Positions 36,216-45,573 of a DNA stretch of 64,000 nucleotides are shown one piece after another (position 1 is the first letter of the stretch; the number at the start of each line of letters is the position of its first letter). This DNA comes from Pseudoalteromonas espejiana DSM 9414 (GTDB lineage: Bacteria > Pseudomonadota > Gammaproteobacteria > Enterobacterales > Alteromonadaceae). Where the stretch lies: the NCBI RefSeq assembly GCF_002221525.1, contig NZ_CP011029.1, forward strand, positions 682,001 to 746,000. Reading direction: 5' to 3'. The notes below the pieces were generated by a model. The model searched no databases. It was not told the origin of the DNA and was given only the letters and a program-made list of their open reading frames with translations. Made by a program: the position numbers and the translations under genes.

Positions 36216-38633
36216 TTAAAGTGTGTAGCTAAAGCTTAGCTTAGCGTTACGCTCTTCACCTGGCATACCACCTAAAAACATGGCTTTAGAGTAGTACTTT
36301 TTATTAAACAAGTTGTTTAAATTAAGCTGCATGTGCCATTTATCGGTTGTGTACGAAACCGCCGCATCATAAACCGTGTAGCTCGGCACATAACCATCAG
36401 GAATACCAAAGCTCGTAGAGTTTGTACTTCTGTCATCAACATAAGTGATACCACCACTTATATTTACATTTTCAGGTAAGTTAAACATATCGGCGTAGTA
36501 AGTTACCCACGTACTTGCGGTAACATACGGCACACCTTTTTGGCGAGTATCGTAACTTGAGCTGTTAGGGTTGGTTTTATCACGGGCATCTTGATAAACA
36601 CCGTTTATATTTACTTTCCATTGCTCATTTAAGTGCGCGTTTAAATCAAGCTCTACACCTTTAGTTTGTTCTTCACCATCGTAGTAGCTTTCTACTACAT
36701 CGGGGCCAGACACACCGGCTTCATAAAGTGGGTTGCTGTATTCTAAGTTAGTACGCGCGCTTTCAAATACAACTAGTGATGCTAAAAGTTGATCATCAAA
36801 TGCTTTAAATCTAAAACCTAAATCGTTACTTATTGACTCTGAGTCTTCACGGTCTGCTTCGTTACCCGCTACTGAGCCAAGTATACTGTATGCTGTACGC
36901 CCTTTTGAGTGGTTAATAAATACCGAAAAATCTTCAGTTGGTTGGTAAGTGGCACCTAAGTTATAAGTTAAACCACTGTCTGAAGTGTTCGCTTCAGGCG
37001 TAGGCTCGGCGCGGCTTGAGCTATAACGCTCATCAACACCAAAGTGCTCATATGTTTGCTTAATACGGTTATAAGCAACACCTACACGCGTTGTAAGCGC
37101 ATCCGTTATGTAGCCTACATGTTGAATACCTAAGCCCCATGCTTGTACTTTTTTATTGTAGTCGCTGGTTTTTAGAGGGTCGTAGTCATCAAAGCTGCCA
37201 GTAGGCCAATTAGGTTCACGAATATCGTAAATGTAAGGCAACGTACCTTGGTAAATAGTCTCGCCATCACTATTAGTGATTACTTTATCGGCGTCGTAAA
37301 TAGAGTACTGCTTAAAGCGAATATCTCTGTCTTCGTAGTTTGCATTAACAAGTAACTCGTTATCAATATCGCCTAGCATAAAGTCATAGCGTAAATCTAA
37401 AAAGTACTGCCATGATTTTTCATCTGCCTCTACTTGACGATACTCTTGGCGGCGAGCTGCAAATGAGTAAAGTACGCCGTCCTCTACTAATGGAGCACGA
37501 GGGTCATCATTTACAATGCCATTACGTTCCCAATACACGTAATTGTAAGCACCTGTTTGGCGAGCAAAGCTCGATGTATAGTTACGGTATTGTAGCTGCT
37601 GATTTAAAAATAAATCATCAGTAATAAAGTAATTATGCGTCAGCTTAAAGCGAAGCTCTTCACCTTCGTTATCATCCGCCATAGGCGAAATAATACCGTT
37701 TGTTCCAAAGCTATAAGGAGTTAATCCGTCGTTTGATGAAAGAGAATTAGCAAGTTGTTCTTGTTGCGCCGCTGTAAGTTGAACACCATTACCGTTAGAG
37801 TCATTCACTAAATCTGCGCCGGTTACTTCGCCTGCAGTTAAACCGTCTACTGATTCACTATTAAAAATTCTAATTGGGTGGCCAATAGAGTCTACCGCAA
37901 TTGAATCCTTAATATAGGCAGCTGAGATCATGATATCTTGCTTGTCGCTCAATACATACTTAAGTGATGTATACAGCTCGTCGCGGTCTTCTTTTAAATC
38001 ACGAAAGCCATCGCTTGATGCTGTTTTGGCCATCACGCGGTAGGCTAAATCATCGGTAATTGCATTGGTGCTATCAAAAGCAAGTGAATAGCTATCCCAT
38101 TGGCCAAGCTCAGCCGATACTTTGTGTTTTTCTTCAAATTCTGGCTTTTTTTCAATTAAGTTAATTACACCACCAGCACTGCCAATACCGTATAAACCCG
38201 TTGCTGGGCCCTTAAGTACTTCAACCGACTCTACATTAGTCAGTGAGCGAGTAGGGTTAAATGTGTTGCCTAAACCGGCACCGCCGTACATGCCATCGTA
38301 GGTATAATTTGCATCAAGGCCACGAATAACTAAGTTATCGCCTATACCGTAGTTATTACCAGCTTGGGTTAAGCCACTCACGTTACGTACAAGTTCTTGT
38401 AGGCTATCTACACCTTGTGACTCAATAAGTTCACGGTCAATAATAACAACCGGTGCTGGGGTTTCCATTAATGACATGTCTGATTTAGTTGCAAGGCCTG
38501 AACTCATTACAACTTGGTTTTGCTTTTCGTAAACGCTAATACGTTCGATGTCTTTTTCAGCGGTTGTTGCAGCAACCGCTAAAGGGGCGTTTAAACACGC
38601 TAACGTTAAAAGAGAGTAGTTAAATTGTTTCAT
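36216..38633 (-). CDS. TonB-dependent siderophore receptor
   Basis: An 805-residue outer-membrane transporter. A signal peptide (1-22) is followed by a TonB-box-like IERISVYEK segment, the plug domain (about 45-160: APVVIIDRELIESQGVDSLQELV, NLVIRGLDANYTYDGMYGG, VLKGPATGLYGIGSAGGVINL) and a 22-strand barrel ending LNNLFNKKYYSKAMF ... KLSFSYTL. The plug and the C-terminal NLFNKKYY resemble ferric-siderophore receptors. Two AT-rich Fur-like palindromes precede it, consistent with iron control. The exact ligand cannot be deduced and no siderophore biosynthesis genes are nearby. Confidence 0.9.
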   Translation of the reverse strand: MKQFNYSLLTLACLNAPLAVAATTAEKDIERISVYEKQNQVVMSSGLATKSDMSLMETPAPVVIIDRELIESQGVDSLQELVRNVSGLTQAGNNYGIGDNLVIRGLDANYTYDGMYGGAGLGNTFNPTRSLTNVESVEVLKGPATGLYGIGSAGGVINLIEKKPEFEEKHKVSAELGQWDSYSLAFDSTNAITDDLAYRVMAKTASSDGFRDLKEDRDELYTSLKYVLSDKQDIMISAAYIKDSIAVDSIGHPIRIFNSESVDGLTAGEVTGADLVNDSNGNGVQLTAAQQEQLANSLSSNDGLTPYSFGTNGIISPMADDNEGEELRFKLTHNYFITDDLFLNQQLQYRNYTSSFARQTGAYNYVYWERNGIVNDDPRAPLVEDGVLYSFAARRQEYRQVEADEKSWQYFLDLRYDFMLGDIDNELLVNANYEDRDIRFKQYSIYDADKVITNSDGETIYQGTLPYIYDIREPNWPTGSFDDYDPLKTSDYNKKVQAWGLGIQHVGYITDALTTRVGVAYNRIKQTYEHFGVDERYSSSRAEPTPEANTSDSGLTYNLGATYQPTEDFSVFINHSKGRTAYSILGSVAGNEADREDSESISNDLGFRFKAFDDQLLASLVVFESARTNLEYSNPLYEAGVSGPDVVESYYDGEEQTKGVELDLNAHLNEQWKVNINGVYQDARDKTNPNSSSYDTRQKGVPYVTASTWVTYYADMFNLPENVNISGGITYVDDRSTNSTSFGIPDGYVPSYTVYDAAVSYTTDKWHMQLNLNNLFNKKYYSKAMFLGGMPGEERNAKLSFSYTL

Positions 38634-38636
38634 ATT

Positions 38637-38653
38637 GATAATTATTCGTATTC
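38637..38653. promoter_or_regulatory. Fur-like site overlapping the receptor's translation start region
   Basis: GATAATTATTCGTATTC resembles half of the Fur consensus (GATAAT repeats) and ends four bases before the receptor ATG. It shares ATTATTCG with the site at 38666-38686. It is a sequence resemblance only. Confidence 0.35.
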
Positions 38654-38665
38654 ATTGGTTTGCGC

Positions 38666-38686
38666 GAATACTAATAGTTATTATTC
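38666..38686. promoter_or_regulatory. Candidate Fur box upstream of the siderophore receptor
   Basis: GAATACTAA-TAG-TTATTATTC is an inverted repeat (8 of 9 bases paired) of the AT-rich type bound by Fur. It lies 33 bp upstream of the receptor start. Iron control is expected for a siderophore receptor. Confidence 0.45.
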
Positions 38687-38808
38687 GTTAAGTGAATAAA
38701 AAATTCTAAAAAAGAGAAATTAATTACAATGTGGGTGAGTTATTGTTCTAAAAAGTAAATTTAAGGTTAAATTTAATGCTTTTTAAAAAGTAATACGCTA
38801 ATTAGTTA

Positions 38809-40080
38809 TTATTTTTTATAAACTACACCTGCTTTCATTACAAAAGGGATGCGCTCAAGCTCACTAATATTATTAAGTGGGTTGTCTTTTACTGCAATAA
38901 TATCTGCAGCAAAGCCCGCCTTTAGCTGACCAAGTGTATTTTCCATTTTTAACAGCTTTGCACTGTTTATAGTGGCGGCTTGAATAGCTTGTAGTTCGGT
39001 CATTCCAAATTCAACCATACGAGAAAACTGCTTTGCGTTATCGCCGTGTGGATAAATAGCGGCATCGGTACCAAATACCATATTAACGCCAGCCTTTACT
39101 GCACGGCTAAAGCTATCGCGTTGTTTTTTAGATACTTGACGCTCTTTATTGAGGTTTTCTTCATCTACGCCATTTTGCTCGCCAAAACTAAGCGTGTATT
39201 CGGTATTGTAAATATCCATAGACAGCCATGTACCGTGCTTTTTAGCAAGCGCTATGGCTTCATCGTCTAAAAAGCTGGCATGCTCAATACTATCTACGCC
39301 TGCTTTAATGGCTGTTTTAATACCACTGGTACCATGTGCATGTGCTGCCACAGGTAAGTCGCGCATGTGAGCTTCATCAACAATGGCTTTCATTTCATCA
39401 TAAGAATATTGCTGTACACCTACTTTAGTACCCTTAGAAAAAACGCCGCCAGTGGCGCAAAATTTAATTGCATTAGCACCGTATTTTATATTTTCGCGTA
39501 CTTTAACTCGTGCTGCCCATGGTCCGTCGGCTACGCCTGTTGATGTGTATTTTAGCTCTGGCGGTAAGCGGTTATTATCACAATGTCCGCCTGTAATACC
39601 AAGCGATGGGCCCGCTGCCCAAATACGTGGACCTACAATATCACCCGCGTTAATGCCATCACGCACGGCAATAACACTGTAGCCCTCAGCGCCAACATTA
39701 CGAAGTGTAGTAAAGCCAGCTTCGAGTGTTTTTTTAGCAAAGTGCGCTGCCTTAATAGCCATACGTGGCACTGATTGGCTCAAACGTTGGCTGCGCGACA
39801 CAGTAGGGTCGCTAGTTAAATGAACATGCATATCCATTAAACCTGGCATAAGTGTTAACTGAGGAAGTTCAATGTGATCATCATTTTTGCTAAGCGTTGG
39901 CTTTTTATTAGTCTCGATTGCGCTTATCACTCCATTATCAATAGTAATAAGGGGAGCTTTTATGAGTTTACCGGTTTGCACGTCAAGCATGGCTTTAGCA
40001 GAGAGGTAAGTAACGGCATGGGCGTTTAAGCTGCTTAAGCATAAACATGCAATGGAGGCGCTAAGTAGGCGTTTTTTCAT
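38809..40080 (-). CDS. Secreted metal-dependent amidohydrolase (imidazolonepropionase/prolidase-like)
   Basis: A 423-residue protein with a signal peptide (MKKRLLSASIACLCLSSLNAHA), so it acts in the periplasm. The TIM-barrel metal site shows GLMDMHVHLTSDP, the probable carboxylated lysine in AIKFCATGGVFS, AAHAHGTSGIKTAI, VDSIEHASFLDD and the catalytic Asp in VFGTDAAIYPHG. Similar exported amidohydrolases cleave dipeptides with C-terminal proline or hydrophobic residues. It is on the same strand as the receptor gene but 175 bp upstream, with Fur-like sites between, so it is probably a separate transcript. Confidence 0.87.
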   Translation of the reverse strand: MKKRLLSASIACLCLSSLNAHAVTYLSAKAMLDVQTGKLIKAPLITIDNGVISAIETNKKPTLSKNDDHIELPQLTLMPGLMDMHVHLTSDPTVSRSQRLSQSVPRMAIKAAHFAKKTLEAGFTTLRNVGAEGYSVIAVRDGINAGDIVGPRIWAAGPSLGITGGHCDNNRLPPELKYTSTGVADGPWAARVKVRENIKYGANAIKFCATGGVFSKGTKVGVQQYSYDEMKAIVDEAHMRDLPVAAHAHGTSGIKTAIKAGVDSIEHASFLDDEAIALAKKHGTWLSMDIYNTEYTLSFGEQNGVDEENLNKERQVSKKQRDSFSRAVKAGVNMVFGTDAAIYPHGDNAKQFSRMVEFGMTELQAIQAATINSAKLLKMENTLGQLKAGFAADIIAVKDNPLNNISELERIPFVMKAGVVYKK

Positions 40081-40233
40081 TTTGTTCTTCTTGTAGTGGC
40101 GTTTTAATTAATTGAAATGTAACAACCTAATACAAAAGTGTAAATAGAGATTGATTTAAGCAATCTATCGTAATTTCTTTATTTAGCAGTGCTTTGTGAG
40201 CATAATTAAAAATCGTCACAAAAAAGGAATACC

Positions 40234-42072
40234 ATGAAATCTATTAAATTAGCCTTAGTTGCCAGCGGTGTTATGTTTGCCTTAAGTGGCTGTATTAGCA
40301 ATGGTGCAAGCGAAAACGCGAGCACTAACGTACAGTCAAACACCACCAGCGCAAAAACAGCTATTGTTTCAGAGCTCTCTAATGAGCAGCAGCTCGATGT
40401 GCTTGTAGCCCAATATTACAATGAATCTCTTACGTTTAAGCCAATAAACGCAACATATAGTGGCCGTAGTGAATTTAACGATAAGTTTACCCCAGAGATT
40501 TCATCTAAAAATCGTGCTAAAAAAGCCTCTTTTTATAAAAAGTATCAGCAGCGCCTTGCCTTTATTGATAAATCACAATTAACGGGTCAGGCACTTTTAA
40601 GCTACGAGATATTAAATCGCGATTTAGCACTTAAACTTGAAGGTATGCAATTTCCAACCTACATGTTGCCAATAAACCAAATGGCAGGCTCGCATAATAC
40701 CTTTGCAGGTTTTGGCTCAGGGCAAAGCGCACAGCCATTTGATACCACCGAAGACTATAGTAACTTTATAAAGCGCAGCGAAGGTTTTGTAGCGTGGCTT
40801 GCAAGTGTTCAACGCTCAATGGGGGAAGGTTTAAAGCAAGGTATTTCATTACCAAAACCTTTAGCTAAAAAATTACAGCCGCAATTTGCAGCGCATGTTG
40901 TTAAACGTGCTGAAGACTCTTTATTTTGGGGGCCGATTAAAAACTTCCCTGAATCATTTACTTCAAAGCAAAAAGAGAAGATCACAGCACAGTACCGCTC
41001 ACTTATTATGACGCAATTAGTACCGGCCTATAAAAGTATGAGTGACTTTTTAGCCAATGAGTATATTCCTAATAGTCGTACAACAGTTGGTTATAGTGAT
41101 TTACCAAATGGCAAAGCCTGGTATGAATACCAAATTAAAAAAAATACCACGTTGAGCTTATCAGCAGATGAAATACACGCCATTGGCTTAAGTGAAGTGT
41201 CGCGTATTTTAGATGAAATGAAAAAAGTAAAACAAGATGTTGGGTTTAGTGGTTCATTGGCTGAGTTTTTTGATCACTTACGTGACTCAGACGAGTTTTA
41301 TTACAATACACCACAAGAGCTAATAGCGGCTTATGAAAACGTTAAACAAAAAATAGATTCGCGCGTTCCATTATTATTTGATATTGCGCCTAAAGCGCCA
41401 TACGTAGTAAAAGCGGTTGAAGCATACAGAGCGCAATCTGCTGCGGGTGCGTCTTATGCAGCCCCTGCACCTGATGGTTCTCGCCCGGGTGTTTTTTACA
41501 TCAACACGTTTAATTTAAAAGCACAGCCAAAGTTTTTACTTGAAACACTCTCTATTCATGAAGCAGCTCCAGGGCATCATTTTCAAATTGCCTTACAGCA
41601 AGAAATTGAAGGCTTACCTGATTTTAGAAAGTTTGGCGGTTATACCGTATTTGCAGAGGGTTGGGCATTATATGCAGAAAGCCTAGGTAAAGAGCTTGGC
41701 TTATTTACCGACCCTTACATGTGGTACGGGCGTTTAGCCGATGAACAACTAAGAGCGATGCGTTTAGTGCTCGATACTGGCTTTCATGCAAAAGGTTGGA
41801 CTCGCCAGCAAGGGATTGATTACATGTTGGCTAACTCATCAATGGCTAAAAGCGATGTAATTGCTGAGGTTGAGCGTTATATTGCATGGCCTGGCCAAGC
41901 CCTATCGTACAAGTTGGGGGAGTTTAAAATTAAACAGCTGCGCGACTACGCTAAAAAAGAGTTAGGCGATAAGTTTGATATTAAAGCGTTCCACACTCAA
42001 ATTTTGATTGATGGTGCGTTACCTATGCCAATTTTAGAGGAAAAAATTAAACGTTGGGTTGCCACGCAGTAA
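40234..42072 (+). CDS. DUF885 family lipoprotein, probable metallopeptidase
   Basis: A 612-residue protein with a lipoprotein signal (MKSIKLALVASGVMFALSGC, lipidated Cys20). The large helical domain carries HEAAPGHHFQ starting at His442, and FAEGWALYAESL about 30 residues later. Together these look like an HExxxH-type zinc site plus a downstream Glu, which is why DUF885 proteins are considered gluzincin-like peptidases. The catalytic function is not proven for most members. It fits the protein-degrading profile of this bacterium. Confidence 0.87.
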   Translation: MKSIKLALVASGVMFALSGCISNGASENASTNVQSNTTSAKTAIVSELSNEQQLDVLVAQYYNESLTFKPINATYSGRSEFNDKFTPEISSKNRAKKASFYKKYQQRLAFIDKSQLTGQALLSYEILNRDLALKLEGMQFPTYMLPINQMAGSHNTFAGFGSGQSAQPFDTTEDYSNFIKRSEGFVAWLASVQRSMGEGLKQGISLPKPLAKKLQPQFAAHVVKRAEDSLFWGPIKNFPESFTSKQKEKITAQYRSLIMTQLVPAYKSMSDFLANEYIPNSRTTVGYSDLPNGKAWYEYQIKKNTTLSLSADEIHAIGLSEVSRILDEMKKVKQDVGFSGSLAEFFDHLRDSDEFYYNTPQELIAAYENVKQKIDSRVPLLFDIAPKAPYVVKAVEAYRAQSAAGASYAAPAPDGSRPGVFYINTFNLKAQPKFLLETLSIHEAAPGHHFQIALQQEIEGLPDFRKFGGYTVFAEGWALYAESLGKELGLFTDPYMWYGRLADEQLRAMRLVLDTGFHAKGWTRQQGIDYMLANSSMAKSDVIAEVERYIAWPGQALSYKLGEFKIKQLRDYAKKELGDKFDIKAFHTQILIDGALPMPILEEKIKRWVATQ

Positions 42073-42081
42073 CAATAAAAA

Positions 42082-42122
42082 ACGCGAAAGCCCGTATTAA
42101 TAAAGGCGCGGGCTTTGCGCGT
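42082..42122. terminator. Hairpin after the DUF885 gene
   Basis: ACGCG plus AAAGCCCG pair with CGGGCTTT plus CGCGT with one bulged G and a 14-base loop. No long T-run follows. It lies just after the DUF885 stop codon and before the YcgN gene. Confidence 0.5.
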
Positions 42123-42171
42123 ATAGCTGCAATACGTTAGAATGCGCGCTCTTTAGGGGCGCGAGTAAATT

Positions 42172-42684
42172 ATGTTTGATCAAGAATTAGCAAATACACA
42201 GTTTTGGCTTAAAAAAAGTCTCAGGGACATGAACCAAAACGAATGGGAAGCTATTTGTGATGGGTGCGGAAAGTGTTGTTTAAACACCTTTATTGATAGC
42301 GAAGACGAAGACGAATTTACCGCTACCGATCAATTACGTGAAGGTGAAGAACTCATTTTTACAAATATTGTTTGCCAATATCTTGATAACAACACCTGTG
42401 GTTGTAGCGAATACGAAAATCGCCAAACTTTGGTGCCATCGTGCGTAAAGCTTACCAAAGCCAACCTTAAAGATATCTTTTTTATGCCGCAAAGCTGTAG
42501 CTATCGCCGATTACACGAAGGCCGTGGTTTAGCGTCGTGGCACCCGCTATTAAATAATGGCGAAAAATCACAAATGCATGAGCTAGGTATATCTGTTAAA
42601 GATAAAACAGTAAAAGACTGTGACGTAAAGCTTGATGACTTCGATTTATACATAGCTGAGTGGCCTACTAAGGATTGCGATTAA
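42172..42684 (+). CDS. YcgN family cysteine-cluster protein
   Basis: A 170-residue protein of the UPF0260/YcgN family. Cysteines in CDGCGKCCLNTF, VCQYLDNNTCGCSEY, SCVKL and SCSYRRL suggest a bound metal or Fe-S cluster. The function is unknown. In many gammaproteobacteria ycgN lies close to min and ycgL genes. Its stop codon overlaps the ATG of the downstream RNA methyltransferase by one base (TAATG). Confidence 0.9.
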   Translation: MFDQELANTQFWLKKSLRDMNQNEWEAICDGCGKCCLNTFIDSEDEDEFTATDQLREGEELIFTNIVCQYLDNNTCGCSEYENRQTLVPSCVKLTKANLKDIFFMPQSCSYRRLHEGRGLASWHPLLNNGEKSQMHELGISVKDKTVKDCDVKLDDFDLYIAEWPTKDCD

Positions 42685-43196
42685 TGAGCGATTTTAAAGC
42701 GACCATAGGCCTAATAAACCCTAAAAGCCCCACAAATGTAGGCGGTGTTTTGCGTGCCGCGGGTTGCTACGATGCAAAGCAAGTGTTCTTTACCGGTAGC
42801 CGTTATTTAAATGCTAAAAAGTTTCATACTGATACTAAAAACGTTGTTGAGCGAATTCCCTTAATTGGCGCTGATAATCTGCAAAACGTTAAACCCGAAG
42901 GTGCAACTGTCGTAATTATTGAGCTAATTGAAGGCGCGACGCCTTTGCCTGACTTTAAACACCCAGAAAATGCTTTTTATGTATTTGGCCCTGAAGACGG
43001 CTCTATCCCAAAAGATGTTTTAAAATGGTGTGATGAAGTAGTGTATGTACCAACAATAGGGTGTATGAACCTGGCTGCTACTTGTAATGTTGTACTGTAT
43101 GACCGTTTAGCTAAGCTTGGCGGCGTAGAGAGCAGTGATTCAACCATTATTAGTTCCCGCGACACCAATAACAAAATGAAGTGGGATAAAGCATAA
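42684..43196 (+). CDS. SpoU/TrmH-family RNA methyltransferase
   Basis: A 170-residue SPOUT-fold protein that uses S-adenosylmethionine to 2'-O-methylate RNA. Motif 1 is NPKSPTNVGGVLRAAGCY, motif 2 AFYVFGPEDGSIPKD, and motif 3 VVYVPTIGCMNLAATCNVVLYDRL. It is close in size to TrmL but lacks the exact TrmL ending. The target RNA is uncertain. ATG at 42684 is chosen over an in-frame TTG nine bases upstream because it couples to the ycgN stop and has AGGA upstream. Confidence 0.85.
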   Translation: MSDFKATIGLINPKSPTNVGGVLRAAGCYDAKQVFFTGSRYLNAKKFHTDTKNVVERIPLIGADNLQNVKPEGATVVIIELIEGATPLPDFKHPENAFYVFGPEDGSIPKDVLKWCDEVVYVPTIGCMNLAATCNVVLYDRLAKLGGVESSDSTIISSRDTNNKMKWDKA

Positions 43197-43252
43197 ACGA
43201 GCAAAGCTAAAATGTTCGCTAAAATTTCTTTTACTTTACGTACTTAGTTCTA

Positions 43253-43282
43253 CACTTTAGGGACATACCCTAAATAAAGTGT
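43253..43282 (+). promoter_or_regulatory. Nested inverted repeat before the periplasmic binding protein gene
   Basis: TTTAGGG-ACATA-CCCTAAA (43256-43274) is a perfect 7-bp inverted repeat. An outer pair ACACTTTA / TAAAGTGT can form an alternative longer stem. It ends 5 bases before the ATG at 43287, where a Shine-Dalgarno sequence would be expected and is weak. It could be an operator or a translation-controlling hairpin. Confidence 0.4.
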
Positions 43283-43286
43283 AATT

Positions 43287-44174
43287 ATGCGCGTACTTTT
43301 AATTTTGTTTTTATTTTCACCTTTTTGTTTTGCTCAGGTCCCTGTGACTTATATGCAAGGCGACACATCCCACACTGTAATAGGTGAGCGCTATAAATCG
43401 GGTTATTTATTTAGCGCCCCTAACAGCACTAAAACTATTCACGTTGTTACCGAAGATTGGCCGCCTTATATAGGCAACAAGCTGTGTAATAAAGGCTGGG
43501 TGTATCAATTTAGCGCTGCAATTTTTAATAGTGCAGGGTATAGCGTTTATATCGAATTTGTTCCGTGGGCAAGGGCTGTGCGTGCCGTTGAATTAGGTAA
43601 AGCTGACATTTTAATGCCAGAATATTATATCGAAGATACAGCGCCTTCTGACTACGTACCAAACCAAACGCGTCGTAAATTATTAGGGCTATCAAATGCA
43701 TTTGAGGGCGGTAATATCGGCTTTTTAAAACGCAAAGGCGAGCCCGACAGATTCAATGGTAATTTAAAGTCACTTAAAGGTTCGCGTATTGGTGTAGTAA
43801 GGGGGTATCAAAACACCCCAGAGTTTGATGCCATGATGGATAACGACGAATTTATTATTATTAATGCCGTAGACGATTTACAGCTTGTTAAGCTACTAGC
43901 AGCAAAGCGGGTAGATTTAATTATTGGCGATCCGAGCGTTTTAATTTACTCAGTAAAATACTCAAACCTATCTGATAGTGCAAAACAGTCTTTACTCAGC
44001 GCTATAGAGCCCGAAACAACCGCTATTCAATATAACCCCTTATATTTTGCTATTAGTAAAAGCACAACAGATTGGCTTGGTATTTTAGAAGATATAAACA
44101 CAGCGTTATACAAATTTAAAAATAGCGGAGAAACGCTTAGGCTTAAAAACACCTTACTAAATGAGTGTGGTTAA
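43287..44174 (+). CDS. Periplasmic substrate-binding protein (SBP_bac_3 type)
   Basis: A 295-residue exported protein with a signal peptide (MRVLLILFLFSPFCFA). After about 35 variable residues it enters the type 3 solute-binding fold (IHVVTEDWPPYIG, IEFVPWARAVRAVELGKADILMP, RIGVVRGYQNTPEFD, VDLIIGDPSVL). Such proteins resemble amino-acid-binding ABC components, but no permease or ATPase gene is adjacent. In Pseudoalteromonas and Vibrio many stand alone and may serve chemotaxis or signalling. The ligand is unknown. Confidence 0.83.
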   Translation: MRVLLILFLFSPFCFAQVPVTYMQGDTSHTVIGERYKSGYLFSAPNSTKTIHVVTEDWPPYIGNKLCNKGWVYQFSAAIFNSAGYSVYIEFVPWARAVRAVELGKADILMPEYYIEDTAPSDYVPNQTRRKLLGLSNAFEGGNIGFLKRKGEPDRFNGNLKSLKGSRIGVVRGYQNTPEFDAMMDNDEFIIINAVDDLQLVKLLAAKRVDLIIGDPSVLIYSVKYSNLSDSAKQSLLSAIEPETTAIQYNPLYFAISKSTTDWLGILEDINTALYKFKNSGETLRLKNTLLNECG

Positions 44175-44175
44175 T

Positions 44176-44187
44176 TGTAACGTTCCA
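44176..44187. promoter_or_regulatory. LacI-type operator candidate, left site
   Basis: TGTAACGTTCCA lies about 70 bp upstream of the sugar transporter gene. Its centre AACGTT with C-C flank matches the second site at 45574-45583. LacI-family sites are typically of this form. Confidence 0.35.
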
Positions 44188-44258
44188 AAAATTTAGTGCT
44201 TATATTTCACTTCAAACGTGTAGAATCATTTCCAACTTGTTAATGGAGTGAAAATGAC

Positions 44259-45512
44259 GTGAGTGAAATAAATACTAATCAATCATTTGCGGTCAAAGAG
44301 CAACAAAATAAAAATTACCTGTTACCACTGACTGCAATGACCACACTGTTCTTTTTATGGGGCTTTATTACCGTTTTAAACGACGTGCTAATTCCCCGTT
44401 TAAAGGGCGTTTTTGACCTATCTTACTTTGAAGCAATGCTTGTTCAGTTTTGCTTTTTTGGTGCCTACTTTATTGTCTCTATTCCGGCTGGAATTTTAGT
44501 TAAACAACTAGGCTACAAAAAAGGAATTTTAACTGGGCTGGTAATAGCATCAATCGGCTGTATGTTGTTTTACCCAGCGGTTGTAGTGCACGAATATTGG
44601 TTGTTTTTAGGAGCGCTATTTGTTTTAGCCTCGGGCGTAACCGTTTTACAAGTTTCTGCAAACCCTTATGTGGCCGCTTTAGGTCCTGAAAAAACAGCAT
44701 CGTCTAGGCTTAACCTAGCACAAGCACTTAATGCGCTTGGTACAACTGTTGGCCCTTATGTAGGCGGTATATTATTTTTTGGTACAGCCGGTACACTCGC
44801 AGCCAGTGCTGCAAGCGCTGAGTCGGTTAAAGTGCCTTACTTAATGTTAGCTGTTGCACTACTTGTAATCGCGATTGTTTTTGCCTTTGTAAAACTCCCT
44901 GATATAGAGAGCCACAAAGAAGAAAACAACCCTGTAAACGAGTCTCGCTCGCTTACTCAAGCACCTCATTTAACAATGGGTGTTGTAGCAATATTTTGTT
45001 ATGTTGGCGGCGAAGTTGCAATTGGTAGTTTTTTAGTTAACTTTTTTGGTGAAGCACACATAGCCGGGCTTGAAGAGCATGCAGCAGCTGCCCTTATTAG
45101 TTATTACTGGGGTGGGGCTATGGTAGGGCGTTTTATTGGATCCGCTTTATTACAAAAAATAGCGCCGTCTAAAGCGCTGGCGTTTAATGCGGTTATGGTT
45201 ATTGCATTGCTACAGGTTACCATTTTTACCCAAGGTAATGTGGCTTTGTATGCTGTGCTTGCGATAGGGTTATTTAACTCTATTATGTTTCCGACTATTT
45301 TTTCTGTTGCAATTGAAAAGCTTGGCTCTTTAACAAGTAAAGGTTCAGGCTGGTTATGTTTAGCTATTGTCGGTGGTGCGTTAGTGCCGCTACTGCAAGG
45401 TTACATTGCAGATGTAGTTAATATTCAACTAAGCTTTTTTGTACCGCTACTATGTTATGTGTTTATAGCATGGTACGGTTTAAACGTTGTTCGCCTCGCT
45501 AAAAAGTGGTAA
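44259..45512 (+). CDS. Sugar:H+ symporter of the FucP/GluP family (MFS)
   Basis: A 417-residue inner-membrane transporter with about 12 hydrophobic segments. The N-terminus TTLFFLWGFITVLNDVLIPRLKGVF is a signature of the FHS subfamily (FucP, GluP, NagP). Further matches are LVQFCFFGAYFIVSIPAG, LQVSANPYVAALGPE and LNLAQALNALGTTVGP. The substrate could be glucose/galactose, fucose or N-acetylglucosamine and cannot be fixed, as no catabolic genes adjoin it. The start is GTG. Palindromes of LacI type lie on both sides and a strong terminator follows. Confidence 0.9.
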   Translation: MSEINTNQSFAVKEQQNKNYLLPLTAMTTLFFLWGFITVLNDVLIPRLKGVFDLSYFEAMLVQFCFFGAYFIVSIPAGILVKQLGYKKGILTGLVIASIGCMLFYPAVVVHEYWLFLGALFVLASGVTVLQVSANPYVAALGPEKTASSRLNLAQALNALGTTVGPYVGGILFFGTAGTLAASAASAESVKVPYLMLAVALLVIAIVFAFVKLPDIESHKEENNPVNESRSLTQAPHLTMGVVAIFCYVGGEVAIGSFLVNFFGEAHIAGLEEHAAAALISYYWGGAMVGRFIGSALLQKIAPSKALAFNAVMVIALLQVTIFTQGNVALYAVLAIGLFNSIMFPTIFSVAIEKLGSLTSKGSGWLCLAIVGGALVPLLQGYIADVVNIQLSFFVPLLCYVFIAWYGLNVVRLAKKW

Positions 45513-45529
45513 CAAACGTATAAACACGA

Positions 45530-45560
45530 AGCGACTGAATACGTATTCAGTCGCTTTTTT
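45530..45560 (+). terminator. Intrinsic terminator of the sugar transporter gene
   Basis: A perfect 26-base palindrome (arms AGCGACTGAATAC and its complement) followed by six Ts. Confidence 0.9.
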
Positions 45561-45573
45561 ATCAAAATCAATA

